Positions 27,883 to 36,387 of a stretch of DNA of 64,000 bases are shown in pieces. The position numbers were made by a program, and so were the translations under genes. Under the pieces are notes generated by a model. That model ran no database searches. It had not been told where the DNA came from and saw only the letters and a program-made list of their open reading frames with translations. How positions within the stretch are numbered: the first letter of the stretch is position 1; each line of letters opens with the position of its first letter. The stretch is from Lysobacteraceae bacterium (lineage in GTDB: Bacteria; Pseudomonadota; Gammaproteobacteria; Nitrococcales; AK92): the NCBI GenBank assembly GCA_012523465.1, contig JAAYIK010000013.1, positions 186,001 through 250,000 of the forward strand. The letters run 5' to 3'.

Positions 27883-29238
27883 TCAATCGCTGATCGGCTC
27901 CATCAGCGCCTGCAGCTGCTGCAGGCTGCTCTCGAAGTCGCAGGCTTCGGACACGTCCTGGCGCAGGAACTGCTGCAGCCTGGGATAGAACAGGATGGCC
28001 TCGTCGATGCGCGCATCGCTCCCCTTCTGGTAGGCGCCGACGCTAATGAGGTCCTGGTTCTGCCGGTACAGCGAGTACATTTGCTTGAACTTCTGCGCCG
28101 GCCGCCGGTGTTCCTCGGAAGCGACGTTGATCATCACCCGGCTGACCGACTGCTCGATGTCGATGGCTGGATAGTGGCCCTGCTCGGCCAGCTGGCGCGA
28201 CAGCACGACGTGGCCGTCGAGGATGGCGCGGGCAGCATCGGCGATGGGATCCTGCTGATCGTCGCCTTCGGTCAGCACGGTATAGAAAGCGGTAATCGAG
28301 CCGCCGCCTTCGGGGCCATTGCCGGCCCGCTCTACCAGCGCCGGCAGCTTGGCGAACACCGACGGCGGATAGCCCTTGGTTGTGGGCGGCTCGCCGATGG
28401 CGCGCCCGATCTCGCGCTGGGCTTGGGCGTAGCGGGTCAGCGAGTCCATCAGCAACAGGACCTGCCGCCCCTGGTCGCGGAAGTACTCGGCGATGGTGGT
28501 GGCCAGCATGGCGCCGTGCAGGCGCATCAGGGGCGAGGCATCGGCGGGCGCCGCCACCACCACGGCCCGGGCCAGCCCCTCCGGTCCCAGGATCTGCTCG
28601 ATGAACTCCTTGACCTCGCGGCCACGCTCGCCGATCAGCCCGACCACCACTACATCAGCCTCGGTGTAGCGGGTCATCATGCCGAGCAGCACCGACTTGC
28701 CGACGCCGGAACCGGCGAACAGCCCCATGCGCTGTCCGCGGCCGACCGTCAGCATGGCGTTGATGGCGCGCACGCCGACATCCAGCGGCTGCTCGATGGG
28801 AGCCCGCAGCAGCGGGTTAACCGGCCGCCCCACCAGCGGCATCTGCGCTTCGGCCTCCAGCGGCCCGCGCCCGTCCAGCGGGCGACCGCTGCCGTCCAGC
28901 ACTCTGCCCAGCAGTCCAGGTCCGACCGGCACGGCAGAGGCGCCCGGCACCGGCACCACCCGGGCGTTGGGCGTCAGCCCGTACAAGTCGCCGGTCGGCA
29001 TCAGGTAGAGCCGCTCGCCGGCAAAACCGACCACCTCAGCCTCGACCTCGCTGCCGTCGGTGTTGCGGATCAGGCAACGGGAACCGACCGGGGCGACGCA
29101 GCCTTCCGCCTCCAAGGTGAGGCCGACCAGCCGCCGCAGCGAGCCTTCGACCACCAGCTCGGGCCGCCGCAGGCACGCCCGCCGCCGCTCCAGCCGCCTC
29201 ACCCACTCCGGGGCCCGGTTCGCTTCCAGCGCGCTCAC
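27883..29238 (-). CDS. fliI: Flagellum-specific export ATPase FliI
   Basis: 451 residues. Walker [12 protein letters not shown] at about 172-182, Walker B region [19 protein letters not shown] near 255, and [18 protein letters not shown], a signature of FliI/SctN ATPases. It energises substrate unfolding at the export gate as a hexamer. The start overlaps the fliH stop by four bases (ATGA). Confidence 0.97.
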   Translation of the reverse strand: MSALEANRAPEWVRRLERRRACLRRPELVVEGSLRRLVGLTLEAEGCVAPVGSRCLIRNTDGSEVEAEVVGFAGERLYLMPTGDLYGLTPNARVVPVPGASAVPVGPGLLGRVLDGSGRPLDGRGPLEAEAQMPLVGRPVNPLLRAPIEQPLDVGVRAINAMLTVGRGQRMGLFAGSGVGKSVLLGMMTRYTEADVVVVGLIGERGREVKEFIEQILGPEGLARAVVVAAPADASPLMRLHGAMLATTIAEYFRDQGRQVLLLMDSLTRYAQAQREIGRAIGEPPTTKGYPPSVFAKLPALVERAGNGPEGGGSITAFYTVLTEGDDQQDPIADAARAILDGHVVLSRQLAEQGHYPAIDIEQSVSRVMINVASEEHRRPAQKFKQMYSLYRQNQDLISVGAYQKGSDARIDEAILFYPRLQQFLRQDVSEACDFESSLQQLQALMEPISD

Positions 29239-30029
29239 TCCGCCACCTCGCCGTCGGTCTCGCCCGCAGCCTCGTCGTCAACAACGGCGTCGGCCGCGTC
29301 CTCGTCCTCGCCGCTACGTGCGCTGAGCAATTGCTCGGCCAGCAGTGCTAGGCGGTGCTCCAGGCTGGCATCAATGCGGGAACTGCCGCTGACCACCCTG
29401 CAGCCGCCGCGGGCGAGCGAAGCATCTTCCACCAGCCGCCAGGACGCCGCCTCGTCGCTGCCCGCCAAGGCTTGGCGCAGAAAACTGGCGTCGTCCGGAT
29501 GTAGATGGATGCGGACCTCGCGCTCGGCCAGCGGCAGCATGGCTACCGTTCGCCGCACCAGCGTCAGGATTTCCGCAGGCTGCACCGTGAGCTCGTGATG
29601 GATGATTTGCCGCGCCAGCGTCATAGCCAGACGGCTCAAGGCCTGCTCGACCTCGTCGTCGAGTTGACGGGCCGGCGCGGCAAGGGCGTCAAGGATCCGT
29701 CGCATGCGCTCGACTAGCTCGCGAGCTTCCCGCTCGCCCGCAGCGAAACCTTCCTCCCGGCCTTGCGCATAGCCTTCGGCATGGCCTTCTTTCCTGCCTT
29801 CCGCCCGGCCCTCTTCTCTGCCCTGCTCGAAGCCGGCGGCGCGCCCCGCGGCGAAGCCTTCCTCGTAGGCCACCTGCTGCAGCTCCTCCAGCTCGCGCAC
29901 AGTCGGCCCCGGCGGGGCGGCGGCCGCCTCCGTAGCTGCCGGGGAGGGTTCATCCACCAGAGGAAGCTCCCAGCGATCGAAGCCCTCGATTTCGTCTCCC
30001 CGGATGATCTTGGGCGTGGAGGTGGTCAT
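29235..30029 (-). CDS. fliH: Flagellar assembly protein FliH
   Basis: 264 residues. The middle holds the FliH GxxxG repeat run ([20 protein letters not shown] and on, about 65-95), and the C-terminal part (about 130-240) resembles the FliH/V-ATPase E-type domain with [21 protein letters not shown]. It is the negative regulator and C-ring anchor of FliI. The last 30 residues are acidic. Starts on the last base of fliG. Confidence 0.95.
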   Translation of the reverse strand: MTTSTPKIIRGDEIEGFDRWELPLVDEPSPAATEAAAAPPGPTVRELEELQQVAYEEGFAAGRAAGFEQGREEGRAEGRKEGHAEGYAQGREEGFAAGEREARELVERMRRILDALAAPARQLDDEVEQALSRLAMTLARQIIHHELTVQPAEILTLVRRTVAMLPLAEREVRIHLHPDDASFLRQALAGSDEAASWRLVEDASLARGGCRVVSGSSRIDASLEHRLALLAEQLLSARSGEDEDAADAVVDDEAAGETDGEVAE

Positions 30030-31048
30030 TACAGGTATTCCTCACCGCTGCTGCCGAGCGCAAGCTTGCCTTCGTCGGCCAGGCGCTTGGCAATGGCCAG
30101 GATTTCCTTCTGCGCCACCTCGACTTCGCTGACCCGCACCGGTCCGCGCGTCTCGAGATCATCCAGCAGCATTTCGCCGGCCCGCTTGGAGAGGTTCTTG
30201 ACGATCTTGTCGCGCAGAGCAGTATCGGCGCCCTTGAGCGCGACCACCAGGGTATCGGTGGTGACCTCGCGCAGCAGCAGCTGAATGCCACGATCGTCGA
30301 TCTCTTTCAGGTCGTCGAAGACAAACATCAGATCCTGGATGCGCTGCGACAGCTCGCTGTCGTGCTCGCTGATCTTGTCCATGATCGCGCTTTCGATGCT
30401 GGAGTCGAGGTGGTTGAGTATGCTGGCCGCCGCCTGTGGACCGCCCAGGGAGGAGGACTTCAGCCGCTGCTTGCCGGCAAATTGACGCTCCATGATCTCG
30501 TCCAGCTCCTGCAGGGCGGCCGGCTGCACGCCTTCCATGGTGGCGATGCGCACCACCACGTCGAAGCGAATGCGCTCCGGCAGCTCTTCCAGCACCAGCG
30601 CCGCCTGGTCGGGATCCAGGTAGGAAAGCACGATGGCGATGATCTGCGGGTGCTCCAGCCGGATCATCTCGGCGATGGTCTTGCTATCCAGCCACTTCAG
30701 CTGCTCCAGTCCGCGGGTGCTGCCGCCCATCAGGATGCGATCGATGATGCTGCTGGCGCGATCCTCGCCCAGCGCCTTGACCAGCACCTTGCGGATGTAG
30801 TCCGTATTGCCCACGCCGAAGCCGGCCTGCTCCGAGACCGCGGTGACGAACTCGTTCAGGACCTGGCTCACCTGCTCGCGGTTGACGTTGCGCAGCGAGG
30901 TCATGGCCGTGCCAAGCTTTTGCACCTCGCGGGGGCCGAAGTGCTTGAGAATCTCGGCCGCCTCGTCCTCACCCAAGGACATCAGAAAGATGGCCGCGCG
31001 CTCGGCGCCGGTGAGGGAAGTCTTGCTTGCCTGCTTCTGCTCACTCAT
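30029..31048 (-). CDS. fliG: Flagellar motor switch protein FliG
   Basis: 339 residues. Three armadillo-like domains: N-terminal (GAERAAIFLMSLGEDEAAEIL), middle with the EHPQ motif (RLEHPQIIAIVLSYL near 130), and C-terminal torque domain (MFVFDDLKEIDDRGIQLLLREV, then LKGADTALRDKIVKNLSKRA) carrying the charged residues that face MotA. It overlaps fliF by eight bases. Confidence 0.97.
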   Translation of the reverse strand: MSEQKQASKTSLTGAERAAIFLMSLGEDEAAEILKHFGPREVQKLGTAMTSLRNVNREQVSQVLNEFVTAVSEQAGFGVGNTDYIRKVLVKALGEDRASSIIDRILMGGSTRGLEQLKWLDSKTIAEMIRLEHPQIIAIVLSYLDPDQAALVLEELPERIRFDVVVRIATMEGVQPAALQELDEIMERQFAGKQRLKSSSLGGPQAAASILNHLDSSIESAIMDKISEHDSELSQRIQDLMFVFDDLKEIDDRGIQLLLREVTTDTLVVALKGADTALRDKIVKNLSKRAGEMLLDDLETRGPVRVSEVEVAQKEILAIAKRLADEGKLALGSSGEEYL

Positions 31049-32708
31049 CTTCGTCCAACCAGCTCTTCACCACGCTTGCAGCCAACGCCGGCTCCTGACT
31101 GACCACCTGACGCGCGGCAGTCAACATGTCCTCGTAGGAGGTCGGCCCGGTGATTCCCGGCAGCTGCGGCGTCTCTTCCGTCGGCCCCTCCAGCTGCGGC
31201 GTCTCGTCGCCTTGCTTGTCCTCGGTTTCAGCCTCCTCGGGCTTGTCCTCGATGCCGAACAACGCGCGTATGAGCGGCCGCAGCACCGCCAGGATGAACA
31301 CCAGTCCCAGGATGGCTGCTAGCAGCAGCTTGCCGCCCTCCAGCACCAGCGGATGCTGCAGCCAGGGCATCCTCGTCGGTTCCTCGCCGGTGCCGCCCTC
31401 AAAGGGCGCGCTGATGACCGTGATCGTATCACCCCGGGCGGCGTCGAAGCCCACGGCCTGCTGCACCAGCAGGCTGATGCGTTCCAGCTCCTCCGCGGAC
31501 AGGGGCTGGCGCACCAGGTTGCCTTCCTCGTCCTCCACCAGCCGCTCGTCGACCAGGACTGCCAGCGACAGCCGCTCGATGGTGCCGAGGGGACGGCGAT
31601 TGTGGCGGATGGTCTTACTGATCTCGAAGTTGCGTGTCTCGTTGCGGCTGAAGTCGACGATTTCCGCGTCGGCCTCGTCCAGCGGCTCGCCCGGGGCCAG
31701 CACGCCGGCCTGCGGCGGCTGGTTGGTCAGCGCGCCCGGTACGCCGCCGACGCTGCTGCGCTGCGACTGCTCCTCGGCTAGCTGCTCGCTGCGCACGGCG
31801 CTGGCGGCCGGGTCGTACAGCTCCTGGGTGCTCTCCTCGAAGGTGAAGTCGAGGGTGGCGTTGACCTGGGCCCGTACCCGGTTGGCGCCGAGCATGGGCG
31901 CAAGCAGGTTCTCAATACGGCGAACGTAAGCTTCCTCGATCTGCTGCTTGTACTCGAGTTGCTGGGCGGTGGCGTCGAGCGGCCTGTCGTCGCTGCGAGT
32001 AAGCAGCCGCCCCCGCTGGTCTACCACCGTGACCCGCTCGTGCAGCAGCTCCGGCACGCTGCTGGCCACCAGGTGCACGATGGACGCCACCTGCCCTTCG
32101 CTCAGGCTGCGGCCGGAATAGAGATGCACCATGACCGAAGCCGACGGCAGGCTGCGGTCGCGCAGGAAGACGGACTGCTTGGGGATGGCGAGATGCACGC
32201 GCGCGCTCTCTACCCCCTGGATCGAGCTGATGGTGCGCGCCAGCTCGGTTTCCAGCGCCCGATGGAAGCGCGCGCTCTCGATGAACTGGCTGGTACCGAA
32301 GCGCTGGTCTTGCTGTAGCAGCTCATAGCCCATGCCGCTACCGCTCTGCGGCAGGCCCTGCGAGGCCAGATGCAGCCGCGCAGTATGCACGTCGCGGGCC
32401 GGCACCAGCACGGTACCACTCTGTGGATCCAGCTTGTAGCGAACGCCAGCGGCCTGCAGGGCGTCCAGCACGGCGGGCACCTCCTGCTCGGGAAGGCGGC
32501 CGTACAAGGGGCGGTACACGGGCTCCTGCGCCCACATGAACAGGCCGATGCCGACAGCGACCGCTAGCGCCAGCCCGACCAGCAACCCGATCTGTCGCAA
32601 CAGCTGCGGGTTTACCATTTGCAGCAGCTGCTGCGGAAGCGGGACATTGCCGTCGGCAGGAGGCGTGTTCGAGTTGGTAGTGGAAAGCGCTTGGCCCGTT
32701 TCTGCCAT
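31041..32708 (-). CDS. fliF: Flagellar M-ring protein FliF
   Basis: 555 residues. Two membrane helices (about 35-57, LLRQIGLLVGLALAVAVGIGLF, and about 450-470, GKLLLAAILGLVFILAVLRP), with secretin-like ring-building motifs between them (GLPQSGSGMGYELLQQ; VSSARVHLAIPKQS-type segment). The acidic C-terminal tail binds FliG. It nucleates the basal body. Followed 79 bases downstream of fliE. Confidence 0.97.
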   Translation of the reverse strand: MAETGQALSTTNSNTPPADGNVPLPQQLLQMVNPQLLRQIGLLVGLALAVAVGIGLFMWAQEPVYRPLYGRLPEQEVPAVLDALQAAGVRYKLDPQSGTVLVPARDVHTARLHLASQGLPQSGSGMGYELLQQDQRFGTSQFIESARFHRALETELARTISSIQGVESARVHLAIPKQSVFLRDRSLPSASVMVHLYSGRSLSEGQVASIVHLVASSVPELLHERVTVVDQRGRLLTRSDDRPLDATAQQLEYKQQIEEAYVRRIENLLAPMLGANRVRAQVNATLDFTFEESTQELYDPAASAVRSEQLAEEQSQRSSVGGVPGALTNQPPQAGVLAPGEPLDEADAEIVDFSRNETRNFEISKTIRHNRRPLGTIERLSLAVLVDERLVEDEEGNLVRQPLSAEELERISLLVQQAVGFDAARGDTITVISAPFEGGTGEEPTRMPWLQHPLVLEGGKLLLAAILGLVFILAVLRPLIRALFGIEDKPEEAETEDKQGDETPQLEGPTEETPQLPGITGPTSYEDMLTAARQVVSQEPALAASVVKSWLDEDE

Positions 32709-32787
32709 CGTTTTTCTCTATTCTTCCGTCATGCCGCCGCAGCGGGCGGCCAAAGCCCTGCTACCTGGTCACGCGCTCGCGCATCGG

Positions 32788-33105
32788 CTAGACCTGCATC
32801 CGTGCAATCTCTTGATACGCTTCCAGCAAGCGGTTGCGCACCTGCTTGACCGCCTCGAAGGAAACCCGCGCCTTCTGCATGGAGACTACCACCTCGGTCA
32901 GTGGCACGTCCTCGCCGCGCATGAAGGCATCCTGCAGGGCGGTCGCCTGCAGCTGCTGACGATTGACGTTGTCTACGGCGTTCTTGAGCACCTCGCCGAA
33001 CCCAGCCGGCTTGGCCGTCGGCGCCGACTCCTTCGGTAGCGCGCCGGCCTGCATCGCCATGGCTCGCATCTCGCGCAGTAGATGGTTGACCTTGTCGACA
33101 GTCAT
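32788..33105 (-). CDS. fliE: Flagellar hook-basal body protein FliE
   Basis: 105 residues from ATG 33105 behind GGGGAGTAGGG; the longer frame adds unrelated residues. The C-terminal half matches FliE: FGEVLKNAVDNVNRQQLQA, AFMRGEDVPLTEVVVSMQKA, FEAVKQVRNRLLEAYQEIARM. It links the MS ring to the rod. First gene of the fliEFGHIJ run, with a sigma-54 promoter 36 bases upstream. Confidence 0.96.
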   Translation of the reverse strand: MTVDKVNHLLREMRAMAMQAGALPKESAPTAKPAGFGEVLKNAVDNVNRQQLQATALQDAFMRGEDVPLTEVVVSMQKARVSFEAVKQVRNRLLEAYQEIARMQV

Positions 33106-33140
33106 TGCCCTACTCCCCGATACATTGCTGCAGGAATGCA

Positions 33141-33156
33141 TGCAGGTTTCGGGCCA
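33141..33156 (-). promoter_or_regulatory. Sigma-54 promoter for fliE operon
   Basis: On the - strand: TGGCCCGAAACCTGCA. GG and GC are ten bases apart as required for -24/-12. Predicted start near 33130, a 25-base leader before fliE. It lies between fleQ and fliE, so FleQ may act from a short distance. Confidence 0.8.
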
Positions 33157-33255
33157 ATCTCACAGACCTACTGGAGAAATCTGCGGGCGACGGCCAGTGC
33201 GGGGGATTATGAAGGCAGGCCAGCGCAGGCGGGCGCGATCGAGCTGCGGCGCCCT

Positions 33256-34680
33256 CTAGCCGAATGCTTCCTCTTCCGGGCGCCGAATGCCGTACTTGCG
33301 CAGCTTCTCGACCAACGTGGTGCGGCGCAGCCCGAGCAGCTTTGCTGCCTGAGCCACCACTCCCTCGGCCGCTTCCAGCGCCTGGCGGATCAGGCCGGCT
33401 TCCTGATTGGCCAGGAACTCCCGCAGGTCGATGCCGCCGTTGGACCAGTCCACCGCCGGCAGCGCGCAGGGATCGCGGCGCGCCGCCGGCGCCTCCGCCT
33501 CCTGCGGCTGCGCGACCGTCTCGCCGTTGCACTGCTGCAAGATGCGCTCCGGCAGATCCTCCAGCTGCACCTCGTCGAAGGGATGGAGGATGGCCATGCG
33601 CTCGACCAGATTGGCCAGCTCGCGGACGTTGCCTGGCCAGGAATACTGGGCAAGCGCCGACAGCGCCGCGGCCGAGAAGCGCACCGAGCCACGTCCCTCT
33701 TCCTCGATTCGGCGCACCATTTCCTCGATCAACACTGGGATGTCGCCGGGGCGCTCGCGCAAGGCGGGCAGCTCGATGGGAAAGACGTTAAGGCGGTAGT
33801 AGAGGTCCTCGCGAAACTCGCCCTCGGCGATGCGCTGCTCCAAGTTGCGGTGGGTAGCGGCAATGATGCGCACGTCGGCCTCAATGGTCTTGTTGCTCCC
33901 CACCCGCTCGAAGCAGCGCTCCTGCAGCACCCGCAGCAGCTTGACCTGCATGTTCAGGCTCATGTCGCCGATCTCGTCCAGGAACAGGGTGCCGCCCTGG
34001 GCCATCTCGAAGCGGCCTTGACGGGCACTGATGGCACCGGTGAAGGCTCCTTTCTCGTGGCCGAACAGCTCGCTCTCCAGCAGATCGGGCGGGATGGCGC
34101 CGCAGTTGATGGGCACGAAGGGCTTGTCCCGGCGCGGCGACTGGGCGTGCAGGTTGCGCGCCACCACTTCCTTGCCGGTGCCGGACTCACCCAGGATGAG
34201 CACGTTGGCGTCGCTGGCCGCCACCTGTCGGATCAGCTGCTGGACACGCTGCATGGCGCGGCTTTGTCCGACCAGCCGCGGCACCGTCGTCGAAGGCGGC
34301 GCGTTCGACCTATGCTGCGCGTTGTGGGTGAGAGCCTGCTTGAGGGCGGCCTGGAACTGCGTCTGCCGCAAGGGATACTCCAAGGTGCCGAGCACACTGG
34401 GGCAGGATGTCTGGCTGCTGACCCGGCCCACGCCGTGGGGCGCGAGCAGGAAAACCGGCAGGCTCGGCAGCGCTTCCCACAGCCCGCCCAAGGCGTGTTG
34501 CCAACGGCGTGTGTCCGCATCCACCATCAGGAGAGCCAGGCTGTAGCGTCCGGCGTCAGGCAGGCGGCTGAAATCGCTGTCGTAGGGGATGACCGTGGCT
34601 TCATGCTCAAGAAAACTTGCGATCGCCTCAACGGCGGCGGCCCTTTGCGGGTCGGAATCGATCACGAGAACTTTAACCAC
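33256..34680 (-). CDS. fleQ: Sigma-54-dependent flagellar master regulator FleQ
   Basis: 474 residues with a GTG start at 34680. N-terminal FleQ receiver-like domain (1-115) without a clear phosphorylation site; AAA+ domain (about 128-360) with GESGTGKE, the sigma-54 contact loop GAFTGA and [12 protein letters not shown]-terminal helix-turn-helix ending in [20 protein letters not shown]. In Pseudomonas FleQ binds c-di-GMP through an LFRS motif and the KExxxRN region after Walker A; here KEVVARN is kept but the first motif reads TVPR. It activates the sigma-54 flagellar promoters in this window. No fleS or fleR follows; fliE is next. Confidence 0.95.
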   Translation of the reverse strand: MVKVLVIDSDPQRAAAVEAIASFLEHEATVIPYDSDFSRLPDAGRYSLALLMVDADTRRWQHALGGLWEALPSLPVFLLAPHGVGRVSSQTSCPSVLGTLEYPLRQTQFQAALKQALTHNAQHRSNAPPSTTVPRLVGQSRAMQRVQQLIRQVAASDANVLILGESGTGKEVVARNLHAQSPRRDKPFVPINCGAIPPDLLESELFGHEKGAFTGAISARQGRFEMAQGGTLFLDEIGDMSLNMQVKLLRVLQERCFERVGSNKTIEADVRIIAATHRNLEQRIAEGEFREDLYYRLNVFPIELPALRERPGDIPVLIEEMVRRIEEEGRGSVRFSAAALSALAQYSWPGNVRELANLVERMAILHPFDEVQLEDLPERILQQCNGETVAQPQEAEAPAARRDPCALPAVDWSNGGIDLREFLANQEAGLIRQALEAAEGVVAQAAKLLGLRRTTLVEKLRKYGIRRPEEEAFG

Positions 34681-34896
34681 GCACCCAACCCCATAAAAGG
34701 ATGCAGTTCGTTGACATCCTGTCGAGCGCCTGCATGCTTGCCACCTTGCGTGGCCGTCCGGCGCCGCGAACTACTTTTATTCTTGATCGTGCAGTACCGT
34801 CAAAATACCGGCATCTCTCTGAAACTACCGGCAATGCGTCATAAAGTCAACGGAAGCGCCTCGCAATGACGGAAATTGAGCGCTTTTTAGGCTTTT

Positions 34897-35448
34897 TTAC
34901 GATACTTGACTTCTGCCCTGGCGGCGGCTGGCGATGATCCGCCGGTGCTGCCGGAAAATCAGCTTCTCCAGCTCGGCCTGGGCATGGTCGGCGTTGACGT
35001 GCAGCCGGGCGTGCACCTGCTGCCCGTCCTCGTGCGGCTCAACCGCGAGCACCTCCACCGGCAACCGCAGTGGCCGCGGTTGCAGCGGGTGCAGAAACAG
35101 CTCGACCAGCAGCAGGGCGCCAGGCGCGGGCGGCTCGTCATCGATCCAGTCGAGGGTGTTGGCGGTGATGCCGATCTCGTGCGATGGTGGCAACGGGCGC
35201 GATTGTGCCAGCAAGTCGGCCAGCAGCTCGGTCAGCAGCAGCAGCCGCTGCTCCAGCAGCTGGATATAACGCGGCGGCGGCTCTTCGTCGTGAGGGTGTT
35301 GCTCCTGTCCGCTTTCTTCCAGAAACGGCAGCAACTGCAGCAGGCGGCTGTTGTCGCGGGCGATCCGTTCCTCTTCCGCCCCGCTGGGCAGCGCAGTCAG
35401 CTCCTGCCAGCGCAGTGGGACGTTGTCCTGATAGCGTAAGGCGTTCAT
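34897..35448 (-). CDS. Atypical PilZ-domain-like protein of the flagellar cluster
   Basis: 183 residues. The N-terminal half is helical (LLQLLPFLEESG, RYIQLLEQRLLLLTELLADLL); the C-terminal part (about 92-180) looks like a PilZ beta barrel with APGALLLVELFLHPLQPRPLRLPVEV and ends in a helix with RQHRRIIASRR. The RxxxR and D/NxSxxG c-di-GMP-binding motifs are not seen (the latter position reads ITANTLDW), so it may be a non-binding, oligomeric type such as those of Xanthomonas. Likely last in the fliD-fliS-fliT unit, next to fleQ. The PilZ assignment rests on pattern and place. Confidence 0.6.
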   Translation of the reverse strand: MNALRYQDNVPLRWQELTALPSGAEEERIARDNSRLLQLLPFLEESGQEQHPHDEEPPPRYIQLLEQRLLLLTELLADLLAQSRPLPPSHEIGITANTLDWIDDEPPAPGALLLVELFLHPLQPRPLRLPVEVLAVEPHEDGQQVHARLHVNADHAQAELEKLIFRQHRRIIASRRQGRSQVS

Positions 35449-35613
35449 TTTGCGCTCCGCATCGGTAGCCTTTAGGCCAGTATAAGCGTAGATGCAAGCA
35501 GGCGTGATCGGACCGCGGTCAGAAATCGTCAGTATCCCGCCCTACGGCGAGCCGGGCGACGGCTGGCAGGCACAAGGCGCCGAAAACGACGCAGGCAGCG
35601 AGTCGGAGCGTCG

Positions 35614-35940
35614 TCAGCGCGAGAAGCGCCGATAGGCTTCCACGGCTTTGCGGCCCTGACGGGCCTCCTGCATGGCCTTGGCGGCCTCCTCGCGGGAGGC
35701 GCTGATCAGCGCCAGCAGCTCGGTGTCCAGCGCCAGCACCTGGCGGATGCACTCGGCGACGGTGGGAGCGGCGTCGGGGGGCACCGGCGTGGAGAAGAGA
35801 CTGCGGGCAAGATCCTGGCGCTCCTGCTCGCCGCGAGCCAGAGCAACCCAGTCGCCGGCACGGGCATGTTTCAGCAACGAGCGGGTCAGCTCCAGCAGCT
35901 GAAAGGCTTTCCTCCGTTTTTCTTCCCCGACGCCTGCCAT
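35614..35940 (-). CDS. fliT: Flagellar chaperone FliT-like protein
   Basis: 108 residues, wholly helical, with LLELTRSLLKHARAGDWVALARGEQERQDL, the FliT-type N-terminal pattern, then VLALDTELLALISASREEA. It follows fliS by 23 bases, the normal position for fliT, the export chaperone of the filament cap protein FliD. Sequence similarity is weak in this family, so the call relies partly on context. Confidence 0.75.
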   Translation of the reverse strand: MAGVGEEKRRKAFQLLELTRSLLKHARAGDWVALARGEQERQDLARSLFSTPVPPDAAPTVAECIRQVLALDTELLALISASREEAAKAMQEARQGRKAVEAYRRFSR

Positions 35941-35963
35941 GGCAGTCTCCGACCCGGCGCCCG

Positions 35964-36377
35964 TCAGGCGGGGGCCGAAGCAGAGCCCCGCGCTTCGGGC
36001 GGAATGGCGTCCCAGGCCTGCTTAATCTCGCGCAGCAGGCCGGCGACTTCGTCCAGCGCCGCCACATCGCTGTGCAGGTTGGCATGCAGCAGGCGCCGCT
36101 GCATATAGTCATACAGCGCCGCGAGGTTGGCGGCAATGTCGCCGCCGGCATCGTGGTTGAGGCTGGCAGCCAGGCCGTCAATGATGGCAATGGCCTTGCC
36201 GATCAAGGCGCCCTTCTCCGCCACGTCGCCCCGCTCGATGGCCCCGCGGGCGCGGGCGATGCGCTCCAGGCCACCTTCCATCAGCATTTGCACCAGACGG
36301 TGCGGATCAGCATAGGCGGCACTGCTCACCCCCACCTGCTGATACATCTGCGCACCGCGCGCAAAACCGTAGCTCAT
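35964..36377 (-). CDS. fliS: Flagellin export chaperone FliS
   Basis: 137 residues from ATG 36377, preceded by AGAGGTG. Four-helix FliS pattern: YQQVGVSSAAYADPHRLVQMLMEGGLERI, KGALIGKAIAIIDGLAASLNHDAGGDIAANLAALYDYMQRRL. It keeps flagellin unpolymerised before export. Ten bases after fliD. Confidence 0.95.
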   Translation of the reverse strand: MSYGFARGAQMYQQVGVSSAAYADPHRLVQMLMEGGLERIARARGAIERGDVAEKGALIGKAIAIIDGLAASLNHDAGGDIAANLAALYDYMQRRLLHANLHSDVAALDEVAGLLREIKQAWDAIPPEARGSASAPA

Positions 36378-36387
36378 GCTGCACCTC

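Noticed and set aside
33082-34869. Long open frame antisense to fleQ
   Set aside because: It mirrors high-GC codon bias of fleQ; no domain pattern and no ribosome site.
34681-34896. Promoter of fleQ and terminator of the PilZ-like gene
   Set aside because: T-rich stretches are seen near 34885-34902 but no stable stem, and no convincing -35/-10 pair could be fixed.
35449-35613. Possible sigma-54 site before the PilZ-like gene (TTGCA-type element near 35505-35509)
   Set aside because: The -12 part is present but the required GG ten bases upstream is missing (TC instead).
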